Origin: Fulvivirga marina
GTDB lineage: Bacteria > Bacteroidota > Bacteroidia > Cytophagales > Cyclobacteriaceae
Direction: 5' to 3'
DNA length: 64,000 nt
NCBI RefSeq assembly: GCF_016775155.1
Contig: NZ_JAEUGD010000016.1
Location: 1 to 64,000, forward strand
A program made the position numbers and the translations under genes. Below are positions 52,862 through 61,274 of this stretch, piece by piece. Within the stretch, counting starts at the first letter, position 1, and each line of letters starts with the position of its first letter. The notes below the pieces were generated by a model. The model was not told the DNA's origin, did not search any database, and worked only from the letters and a program-made list of their open reading frames with translations.

Positions 52862-55800
52862 ATGATTAAGTTTAAGTTCCTTTTTTCAGCTCTATTCCTG
52901 CTAGCAGCCGTAGCAAATGCTCAGGAAATTTGTGATGACGGCATAGACAATGACGGAGACGGGTTCATTGATTGTTTCGACCCCGATTGTACTGGTAACT
53001 CCAGTTGTGACGGTTTTTACATTGGTCAGGATGTAACTTGCGAAGCCATCCCTAATGAATTTCCATCATTCTCTTTAACCCTTGATTTTGCATCCCCTAA
53101 CAAAACTGCCAATCATATAGGTAGGATAGCCGTGGGAGATCTTGATGCCGACGGCATACCAGAGATCGTTGCTCAAAACAAGTACACCGACAAACTCTTC
53201 ATACTTAACGGAAACGATGGTTCTGTTAAGTATGAAACCTCTGTTGACAGCTGGTTACAACCCGAGTGGAGAGTGATTATTGGTAACGTCGAAGGAGACA
53301 ATTGTGCAGAAATTTATACCATCCTTTATGATTGGACTGGTATACATGAATACTACATTGTAGCTTATGACTGTCAGCTGAATGAACTTTGGAGATCCGA
53401 ATACCGTGAAAGGGATCCTGTTCATATGAGTTTAGCTGACTTTGATGGCGACGGACAAGTTGAGCTTTTTTATAAAGATGAAATAAGGGATGCAAGAACA
53501 GGAACACGCTTGGTTGCGGGTAGCCATAAAAGCTGGAACCAAATGAATGGTGGTCCCGTGGCCGTGGATATATTAGGTGATGGTAACCTGGAATTGGTTT
53601 CCGGATTAAATATCTATCAGGTAAACCTTGGTTCTCGTACCTCGGACGCAGGCTCTTTAACCCTACTAGACCAAAGGACAGAATATAATGTAAAAAGGCC
53701 AGAAAATGCAACCAGTATTGCTGACTACAACCAGGATGGCTTCCTTGATGTAATCGCTACAGGTAAAGATGATGCAGGAGTTACAACCGTATTTTTCTGG
53801 GATGTTAAGAATGACATACTAAGAACGTACGCAGACCCTATTCCTAGTGTTAATGCAAATAACCTCACTTGTGCAGCTTCATCAGGCACGGATAGTTATG
53901 CAAAAGGGTGGATAAACGGTACTGGTCGTTTAAATATTGGAGACCTTGATGGTGATGGCAACCTTAACGTTTCATATGTTTCCGGTAGATTTTTATATGC
54001 GTTGGATGAAAATTTCAACCTGCTGTGGCGTGTTGATGTGAATGAAGAAACCTCTGGTTATACTGGTTGTACATTATTCGATTTTAACGGTGACGGAAAA
54101 ACTGAGGTGGTTTATCGTGATGAGCAGTGGCTTTACATAATCAACGGAACAGATGGTAGTGTTTTCACTCAAATCCGTTGTATATCAAGAACCAGTATAG
54201 AGTACCCTATAGTTGCTGATGTAGATGCCGATGGTTCTACAGAGCTTTGCCTTGTTTGTGGTACATCAGATGTAGATGCCTGGGACAACTTCTGTAACCT
54301 TTCATATTCTGAAAATTCGCAAGTTAGGGTGTATAAGTCAGGTGGTGAACCTTGGGTACCTGCCAGAAGACTTTGGAACCAACATGGGTATTTTAACGTC
54401 AATGTCAATGATGATCTTACTATACCGGCTCATCAGCAGAAACACCATTTAGTATGGTCTGAGGGTACATGTACACAAGGTCCAAACAGGCCTCTGAACA
54501 ATTTCCTTAACCAATCACCTTTCTTAAGCTCTGAAGGGTGTCCTACCTACCCTTCTCCTGATTTAACATTTGTGGACAATAGCTTGAGCATTACCCAACC
54601 ACAATGCCCTGAGTTAGATTTTCAGGTATCCTTCCAAATGACTAACAATGGAGACGTGGACATTACTGGTAATGTACCTATATCATTTTATAATGGAGAC
54701 CCCCGTCAAGCTGGAGCCGTTAAGCTGGCAACGGTATCTGTTACGTTAAATCACTTCAAAATTGGAGAAGTTGCTACCATAAACGAGACAATAACAGGAC
54801 CCGGTAATGATTTTCAATTATTCATTGTGCTAAGCGATAATGGGACTACCGTCCCAACACCTATCAGCATGCCAAACACCAACTTCCTGGAGTGCGATTA
54901 TACCAACAATATACTGGATGGCTTAGTTGATCCACTTCCCTTTGCCCTTTCGGCAGAAAAAACGGACAATATATTCTGTGTTGGAAGCTCTGTTCCAGCT
55001 AACGGATCGGCAAATGCTTACAGACTAATTGGAGGCGTGAAAAATACTACCGACTATAAATTTAACTGGTTCAATGGCACCGACGCTACGGGTACCCCTG
55101 ATTTTACCGGACCTATATACACAGGTCTGTCAGCAGGAACATATTCTGTATATGCAACGCATAAAACAGCCTTCTGTAACTCTGATACCGTTCAAGTGCA
55201 AATTGTTGATGTTCCAGAGGATTTTTCAGTAGATGTTCAAATTAAAAATGATAACAACAATTGTATCATTCCCAATGGTGTATTAAAGGCAGTAATCACC
55301 AATGGTGGTTCACAAAACGATTATACTTATAAGTGGGTAACTGGTAGTACAGGTGATCCAATTACACTTCCCGCAATTAGCGTAAGTCATACTGCTACTA
55401 ACTTGTCTTCCGGAGACTACCGGGTATTAGTAACCAGTAAACTGAGTGGATGTAGCAGAGTTGCTCCAGGTACAGTAGGAGACCTCACTTTCAAGCCGGT
55501 TGTTGCAGCCTCTGCCGTAGATATTATTTGCTCAAACGCTAACTCGGGAGAAGTAAGTGCCAATGTAGGTGGTGATGTAACTGGATTTACATTTGCTTGG
55601 TATACAGGCAATAACATCAAACCTACAGCCGATTTTAACGGTGCTACAATTACCGGTTTAGCACAAGGTGATTATACTGTTGTGGCTACTAATATTGACT
55701 CTAAATGTAAGTCAGACCCTGTAACTGTAACCGTTAATCAAACTACACCTCCGGTGATTGCCAATACCAGTAGCACAGATATGAATTCATGTGATCCTAC

Positions 55801-58800
55801 CCTGCCTAACGGAAGCGTGACAGCTACATTCACCGGAAATGCTTCTGATTATACCATAGAATGGTTTGCTGGTCAGAACACTGATGCCTCCAATTTAGTG
55901 GGCTCTACAGTTACGGTTAATGGACTGGACCAAGGAACTTATACAGTTAGGTTAACAGAAAATAGTACTGGATGCTCAGTTACTGCAGAAGCTTCAGTTA
56001 ATAGCAATATTGTTATACCTAATTTGTCATTGACAAAAACGGATGTTACCCTTTGTCAGCCTTTCAATGGTACAATTACAGCAAGTGTTAGTACAGGCTC
56101 AGTTAGCGACTATACTTTCTCATGGTATAATGGCAACAATGTAAAAGCTACACCGGATTACAGTGAAACCGGAAACACCTTAATTCAATTGGGAGCAGGA
56201 ACATATACTGTAGAAGCATTTAACAACGTAACTAATTGCGTAGCTTCTGCTAAGTCTGTAACGGTTCTGGCTCCTGTTACTGAAATCCAGTTAGATGACG
56301 CTGCTTCTTCATTCCCTGCTGATTGTAATGCAACAAGTGGTGTTTTAAAAGTTGATGTTACGCCGTCATCGGACCTTTATAATATTGACTGGTATCAGGG
56401 TAACGTAAACCCGTTTACATCTACGCCATTCCTAACACATACAAATGTGAATACATCTACAGCAAGTAACCTTACCAGTGGTAATTATACTGTTTTGGCA
56501 ACGAACATTGCCACCGGCTGTCAGGAGGTAGAAGTTTTCTATATGCCTTTGGCAACAGGGCACGAATTAGACCTTATTACACAGGCCTCATCAACTACAT
56601 GTAACGACGACAACGGAACTTTAGAGGTAGAGCTTACTCCTACCAACCTTGTTGGGTTTGATCAGGCGGATTACGAGATAGAGCTATATATTGGCAGCTC
56701 TGTTGCTTCCGGCACTCCGGACTTTGTCTTAGCGGGTGTATCCGGACAAAGCAACTATACGTTTGCCGGGCTTGCCAGCGGAGATTACGCGGTAACTGCT
56801 ACACCAACAAATCCTGCCATTGCAGTTTGTGATGATCCAGTAATATTGGTATCCATTGATATGGAAGTAGAATACCCGGATGTAGCGGCAATAACTCAAA
56901 ATGCAAATACATTCTGTGATGATTTGGGAGCGACTCCTAATGGAGAAATAGAAGTTGAGATAGATGGAGGAGCAAGCCCTGCTAACTACATTATAGACTG
57001 GTTTGTAGGTCAGGATACCTCTACTCCACTAAGTGCGATCAACATTACTGGAGTGAATAATGAAAGAGCCATAAACTTGGCTGCCGGTTACTACACAGTA
57101 AGGGTAGTAGATAATACAACTTACTTAACATGTTCATCTACCAGAACATTCCAGATACTAAATGACAGACCAAACGTAAGTGTACCTGCGGCAGGCTTAG
57201 ACATCACTAATGTTATAAGGTGTATCCCAAGCAATGGTAGCCAGGTTATTGTAACTGATATCATGGAAGATGGGGTTTCTGTCGGCACCGCTAACTATAC
57301 GTTTGAGTGGTATGATGCTAGCAATAACATCTTACCTAACGCAGGAGCACCAAACACAACGAATCAGATTAATGACCTTGCGGCAGGTAACTACTATGTA
57401 AAAGCAATTAGTACTTTAAGTGCCTGTCAAACAACTTTAATTGAGTTTACCATTGATGATGAAACTATCAGTGATCCTTCTGTAGATTTAGTAAGTTTCC
57501 AAAACCCAACTAAGTGTTTACAGCCTGCTAATTTGCCTGGTGAATTACATGTGAGTGCCAGTGGTGTTGGAGGTGGATTCTCTTATTCCTGGACTTACCC
57601 TGACGGAACTATTGCCGCAGGACCAGATCAGGTTGGACTGACAGATGCCGGCGAATATACTGTAGTTGTAACAAACACGACTACGCAATGTACTACAACT
57701 GAAATCTATGAATTATTAATAGATGAATATCCGGTAAATCTTTCAACGTCGGTCTCTCCTATTACCACTTGTAATCCGGGAGATGATGGTGTGGTATTCG
57801 GTGTGGTTATGAATGCGCCTAATAATTATACTTATAACTGGACTGCACCAGCTCCCGATAACTCCACGTTTGTTGGCAGAGAGTGGTCAGGTCGTTCTTT
57901 AGAAGGAACCTACTCATTGACAGCAGTAGATAATGCTGACCCTGGTTGTGAGGCATCTGGTACTGCAACTATCACTATTGAGCAAGACATGCCAGTGGTT
58001 ACCGCTGAAGCCAAAGGAGCCGTAACAGTATGTGACCTTACCAAAGCTGACGGTTCTGCAATTGCTATGGTCGATGGATCTTATATTGGCTATACTTTCG
58101 AGTGGTATGATGCCAGTGGCTCCCCTACCCCGGTTTATGTAGGTCCTGAATTCTTTGGAATGAAGCCTGGAACTTATGAGGTAGTGGCTATTGACAATAT
58201 CACAAAATGTAGCTCAACGCAGCAGCTAACCATTGAGGAAAACATTACTACCATGCCAGACCCTACCATAGAGGTATTGTCTCATGTTACTAACTGTTTG
58301 ACTCAGGATAATGGTGCTCTTTCAGTATCTGTAAATGGCAATACCAGCGACTACATTTTCTACTGGTTTGTGGGTCAGGAAGTAACTGCTGATACAGCTC
58401 ATATTGGAGAGGTATGGAATAATCTGACAGTTAGTGAATATACTGTAATTGCGAAGAGTAGAATCACCGGTTGTGTTTCCAACCCTGATACGGAAGCAAT
58501 TCTTGGGGAGTTCGTATATCCCGAGTTTGAATTCGTAGTTGGTAACGCCAGCTGTAGTCAGGAAAATGGTTTTGCACGTTTTGTACTTACCAATAGTGTT
58601 GAAATAGATAGCATTACATGGACATATGCTGGCTCTGATAATATCATAGCCCATGGGCCAAACCTTTCTCCGGCTTATGCAGGCATATACACTGTAACAG
58701 CAACAACAGCTCAAGGATGTTCAATATCTGAGGATATTGAAATCCGAACTGAAGTCAACCCTTATAACGGTATATCAAGAAATGGCGATTCTTCTAATGA

Positions 58801-59041
58801 TTATTTCAGAATAGATTGTATTGATCAATATCCTGATAACATTGTGAAGATCTTTAACAGGGCAGGTACCCAGGTATACGAGGCCGAAGGCTATGACAAT
58901 GAAACAACTTTCTTTGATGGTGTTTCTAATAAAGGAATTAGCATAATTGGCACAAATTTACCAGATGGTACTTATTTTTACGTGATCGATAAGAGAGATG
59001 GTTCTAAGCCTACAGCAGGCTATCTTGAAATCGTTAATTAA
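52862..59041 (+). CDS. Giant T9SS-secreted adhesin with SprB-like repeats (2059 residues)
   Basis: After a signal peptide (1-20) lies ICDDGIDNDGDGF, a calcium-loop motif, then FG-GAP/VCBS-like blades to about residue 550 (e.g. DLDADGIPEIVA, DFDGDGQVELFY, DLDGDGNLNVSY). Residues about 565-690 resemble CARDB (PDLTFVDNSLSITQP, TNNGDVDITG). From about 700 to 1960 lie a dozen or more repeats of roughly 85-95 residues, each with a FxWY/EWF-like core and a GTYTV/GDYTV end, as in SprB-type gliding adhesins. The C-terminus (about 1965-2059, NPYNGISRNGDSSNDYF to LEIVN) is a type B T9SS sorting domain. SprB-like proteins move on the cell surface and bind substrate. The following PorP gene starts 18 bp later. 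Confidence 0.88.
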   Translation: MIKFKFLFSALFLLAAVANAQEICDDGIDNDGDGFIDCFDPDCTGNSSCDGFYIGQDVTCEAIPNEFPSFSLTLDFASPNKTANHIGRIAVGDLDADGIPEIVAQNKYTDKLFILNGNDGSVKYETSVDSWLQPEWRVIIGNVEGDNCAEIYTILYDWTGIHEYYIVAYDCQLNELWRSEYRERDPVHMSLADFDGDGQVELFYKDEIRDARTGTRLVAGSHKSWNQMNGGPVAVDILGDGNLELVSGLNIYQVNLGSRTSDAGSLTLLDQRTEYNVKRPENATSIADYNQDGFLDVIATGKDDAGVTTVFFWDVKNDILRTYADPIPSVNANNLTCAASSGTDSYAKGWINGTGRLNIGDLDGDGNLNVSYVSGRFLYALDENFNLLWRVDVNEETSGYTGCTLFDFNGDGKTEVVYRDEQWLYIINGTDGSVFTQIRCISRTSIEYPIVADVDADGSTELCLVCGTSDVDAWDNFCNLSYSENSQVRVYKSGGEPWVPARRLWNQHGYFNVNVNDDLTIPAHQQKHHLVWSEGTCTQGPNRPLNNFLNQSPFLSSEGCPTYPSPDLTFVDNSLSITQPQCPELDFQVSFQMTNNGDVDITGNVPISFYNGDPRQAGAVKLATVSVTLNHFKIGEVATINETITGPGNDFQLFIVLSDNGTTVPTPISMPNTNFLECDYTNNILDGLVDPLPFALSAEKTDNIFCVGSSVPANGSANAYRLIGGVKNTTDYKFNWFNGTDATGTPDFTGPIYTGLSAGTYSVYATHKTAFCNSDTVQVQIVDVPEDFSVDVQIKNDNNNCIIPNGVLKAVITNGGSQNDYTYKWVTGSTGDPITLPAISVSHTATNLSSGDYRVLVTSKLSGCSRVAPGTVGDLTFKPVVAASAVDIICSNANSGEVSANVGGDVTGFTFAWYTGNNIKPTADFNGATITGLAQGDYTVVATNIDSKCKSDPVTVTVNQTTPPVIANTSSTDMNSCDPTLPNGSVTATFTGNASDYTIEWFAGQNTDASNLVGSTVTVNGLDQGTYTVRLTENSTGCSVTAEASVNSNIVIPNLSLTKTDVTLCQPFNGTITASVSTGSVSDYTFSWYNGNNVKATPDYSETGNTLIQLGAGTYTVEAFNNVTNCVASAKSVTVLAPVTEIQLDDAASSFPADCNATSGVLKVDVTPSSDLYNIDWYQGNVNPFTSTPFLTHTNVNTSTASNLTSGNYTVLATNIATGCQEVEVFYMPLATGHELDLITQASSTTCNDDNGTLEVELTPTNLVGFDQADYEIELYIGSSVASGTPDFVLAGVSGQSNYTFAGLASGDYAVTATPTNPAIAVCDDPVILVSIDMEVEYPDVAAITQNANTFCDDLGATPNGEIEVEIDGGASPANYIIDWFVGQDTSTPLSAINITGVNNERAINLAAGYYTVRVVDNTTYLTCSSTRTFQILNDRPNVSVPAAGLDITNVIRCIPSNGSQVIVTDIMEDGVSVGTANYTFEWYDASNNILPNAGAPNTTNQINDLAAGNYYVKAISTLSACQTTLIEFTIDDETISDPSVDLVSFQNPTKCLQPANLPGELHVSASGVGGGFSYSWTYPDGTIAAGPDQVGLTDAGEYTVVVTNTTTQCTTTEIYELLIDEYPVNLSTSVSPITTCNPGDDGVVFGVVMNAPNNYTYNWTAPAPDNSTFVGREWSGRSLEGTYSLTAVDNADPGCEASGTATITIEQDMPVVTAEAKGAVTVCDLTKADGSAIAMVDGSYIGYTFEWYDASGSPTPVYVGPEFFGMKPGTYEVVAIDNITKCSSTQQLTIEENITTMPDPTIEVLSHVTNCLTQDNGALSVSVNGNTSDYIFYWFVGQEVTADTAHIGEVWNNLTVSEYTVIAKSRITGCVSNPDTEAILGEFVYPEFEFVVGNASCSQENGFARFVLTNSVEIDSITWTYAGSDNIIAHGPNLSPAYAGIYTVTATTAQGCSISEDIEIRTEVNPYNGISRNGDSSNDYFRIDCIDQYPDNIVKIFNRAGTQVYEAEGYDNETTFFDGVSNKGISIIGTNLPDGTYFYVIDKRDGSKPTAGYLEIVN

Positions 59042-59059
59042 AACTTGTTACCCCTGACC

Positions 59060-60001
59060 ATGAAAATTTTAAAGACTAGTTTAGTCATTGCCTTACTTGC
59101 TTTGTTTTGGAATACTTCCAACGCTCAGCAGTATCCGGTTTACTCACAGTACCTGTTCAATGGCCTGGTTATTAACCCTGCCTATGCAGGGAGCCATGTG
59201 CAGTTTAGTGCTACTGCCATGTACAGAAACCAGTGGGTAAACTTTGACGGGGCTCCGAAAACCCTATCGTTCAGTGCACATAGTGCCTTGGCAAAAAACA
59301 AAGTAGGTTTAGGGCTTCTGATTACAAATGATGAAATCGGGAGCTACTCAAACCAAAGCGTGTTTGGGAGCTACGCATTCATTATAAAGTCTCCTGTAGG
59401 TACCCTCGCCATGGGCTTGCAGGCAGGCTTCAACCTTACATCAGCCGATTTCAGTAACTTAAATCTAGACGATCCTAATGATGCCTCCTTTGCTAATATA
59501 GAAAACAGGTTTAAGCCTAACTTTGGGGCTGGTGTCTATTTTCATAATGAACTTCTCTTTGCCGGCTTATCCGTACCGTTTCTATTGAACAATAAGGTAT
59601 CCGGAGGTGTGGAGCAACTGGCTAGTGATATTACAGAGGCCAGGTACTATTACCTGCACGGAGGGATGGTTCTACCCCTTACCAGGGGAAAGACGGTACA
59701 GTTTAATCCGGCCATGCTTATCCAGGCACAAGAGGGATCTCCATTGAGAATTGATATTAATGCAGGTTTTATCTTTCATGAAGTGTTTAGTGTTGGAGCA
59801 TCTTATAGAAATATTGATGCCATCATCACTTATATTGACCTGAAGCTAAGTGAGCAGTTTCACTTTGGATATTCTTATGACTGGACCACCTCTGACCTCA
59901 ATCAGTTTTCGCAGGGAACTCATGAGTTTATGCTTAACTACAGATTCAGAATCAGGAAAATTCATGGAAATGTTGAATGTCCAAGCCTGTTGAAATTTTA
60001 A
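59060..60001 (+). CDS. PorP/SprF-family outer-membrane protein
   Basis: The start is ATG 59060; the longer frame begins with TTG at 59045. The 313-residue product has a signal peptide (ending SNAQQ) and the family start QYPVYSQYLFNGLVINPAYAG. The whole remainder is a beta-barrel with aromatic-terminated strands; no SPOR domain is present, unlike the PorP at 48112. In Flavobacterium, SprF beside SprB is required for SprB export, so this is the likely partner of the 2059-residue adhesin. A strong terminator follows at 60023. Confidence 0.92.
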   Translation: MKILKTSLVIALLALFWNTSNAQQYPVYSQYLFNGLVINPAYAGSHVQFSATAMYRNQWVNFDGAPKTLSFSAHSALAKNKVGLGLLITNDEIGSYSNQSVFGSYAFIIKSPVGTLAMGLQAGFNLTSADFSNLNLDDPNDASFANIENRFKPNFGAGVYFHNELLFAGLSVPFLLNNKVSGGVEQLASDITEARYYYLHGGMVLPLTRGKTVQFNPAMLIQAQEGSPLRIDINAGFIFHEVFSVGASYRNIDAIITYIDLKLSEQFHFGYSYDWTTSDLNQFSQGTHEFMLNYRFRIRKIHGNVECPSLLKF

Positions 60002-60022
60002 AATTTATTAAAGGTATTTACC

Positions 60023-60057
60023 AATGGCCGGAATGGAAATTCCGGCCATTTTTATTT
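60023..60057 (+). terminator. Strong intrinsic terminator after the adhesin/PorP locus
   Basis: AATGGCCGGAAT (60023-60034), loop GGAA, and ATTCCGGCCATT (60039-60050) give a perfect 12-bp stem followed by TTTATTT. It lies 21 bp after the PorP stop and closes the T9SS surface locus. Confidence 0.9.
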
Positions 60058-60094
60058 AATCACTTTTTCAGCAAAAGAACTAAGTACATCCTAC

Positions 60095-60129
60095 AAACAA
60101 AAAATGGCCGACAATGAGTTGCCGACCAT
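60095..60129 (-). terminator. Hairpin plus T-tract on the minus strand
   Basis: Read on the minus strand, ATGGTCGGCAA pairs with TTGTCGGCCAT over 11 positions, two of them G-U wobbles that would be mismatches on the plus strand. TTTTTTGTTT follows directly. This is the form of an intrinsic terminator of a leftward transcript, yet no leftward gene precedes it. Confidence 0.55.
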
Positions 60130-60501
60130 CTTTCGGGTTTAGGTTGATATAAGTCTTAATATCCTTATAATTAGCATATACAACAAATAATACTCCAACT
60201 TTACATACGTTGTAAATACGAGAAAAATAACCAAACCTGTTGATGATTCTCAACACAAAAGAAACAACGCCTAAACATAGTGCTGCATTTTCCCTCAGAC
60301 CTTACCCAACTATTAATCTGTTTACTACAGGGTTTAAAACCCCAAGTTAAGAGAAGGTACAGATAAAAGGCCCAGTATCCAGATTAGAACACCCCATAAA
60401 CTACAGTATGAGGATAATATAAATACAATATGCTATCTGATTTTCATTAGAGTTAAAATCATGCTAATTTGGCTGTAATAGAGTACAATATGCTTTACCT
60501 T

Positions 60502-61158
60502 ATGACAGAAAACAAACTCAAGGTTTCGGGCAAAATCGGTCAGGTTACCTTTGAACTCCTACCCTCCCACTCTCCCAAGGCTGTAATAGTATTAAGCCAT
60601 GGAGCTGGTGCTGGAATGTACCACTCATTTATGACTTCTCTGGCTCAACAATTGGCTGAAGTAGGCCTTACTACATTAAGGTTTAACTTTCCATATATGG
60701 AAAATGGAAAAAAACGACCTGATAATCCACAAATAGCACAAAAAACTATAGCAGCAGCTATTCAAAAGGCACAACAACTCTTCCCTGAGCTGCCCATCCT
60801 GGGTGCAGGAAAGTCTTTCGGCGGAAGAATGACCTCATTATATGCTGCCTACAATACACACAATCTTTCAGGTCTGGTATTCTTTGGGTTTCCTCTTCAC
60901 CCTCCTGGCAAACCATCCGTAGATAGAGCAGATCACCTGAGCAAAATTAGCTGCCCTATGCTTTTTCTTCAGGGAACCCGGGATAAACTAGCGATACCTG
61001 AACTCATGCAGGAAGTAACGGCACCCTTACCCAAAGCCACTTTAATCAATCTGGAAGGTGCTGATCATTCTTTTCATATGCTTAAAAGGAGCGGTATTAC
61101 TGATGAGGAAATAATAAAACAACTTGCCACTCATACTATGAAATGGGCACCTGTTTAG
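60502..61158 (+). CDS. Alpha/beta hydrolase (dienelactone hydrolase/KANSL3-Tex30-like)
   Basis: I choose ATG 60502 (MTENKLKVSG); an ATG at 60490 and a TTG further upstream are alternatives. The 218-residue protein has HGAGAG (33-38, oxyanion loop), nucleophile Ser105 in GKSFGG, Asp161 in GTRDKLAIP and His189 in ADHSFH, a full catalytic triad. It has no signal peptide. The family hydrolyses small esters or is uncharacterised. It is separate from its neighbours by 100 bp or more. Confidence 0.85.
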   Translation: MTENKLKVSGKIGQVTFELLPSHSPKAVIVLSHGAGAGMYHSFMTSLAQQLAEVGLTTLRFNFPYMENGKKRPDNPQIAQKTIAAAIQKAQQLFPELPILGAGKSFGGRMTSLYAAYNTHNLSGLVFFGFPLHPPGKPSVDRADHLSKISCPMLFLQGTRDKLAIPELMQEVTAPLPKATLINLEGADHSFHMLKRSGITDEEIIKQLATHTMKWAPV

Positions 61159-61274
61159 TGTAAATCTGCTTGCTTTTTCATACATTTGCTGTTTAGTCAA
61201 AAGGTTGTTTTTCGTAAAATGAACGTTTTCTGCGTCTCGAAACGAAAAGATCATGACTTATAAGTCAATTGCAT

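Larger units (their letters stand above)
60002..60501. other. Intergenic region after the adhesin locus
   Basis: About 500 bp without a supported coding gene. It carries the plus-strand terminator at 60023-60057 and, 46 bp further, a hairpin oriented for a minus-strand transcript at 60095-60129. A short minus-strand RNA could be encoded between about 60130 and 60450; the longest minus frame I find there is 25 codons. Confidence 0.5.
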
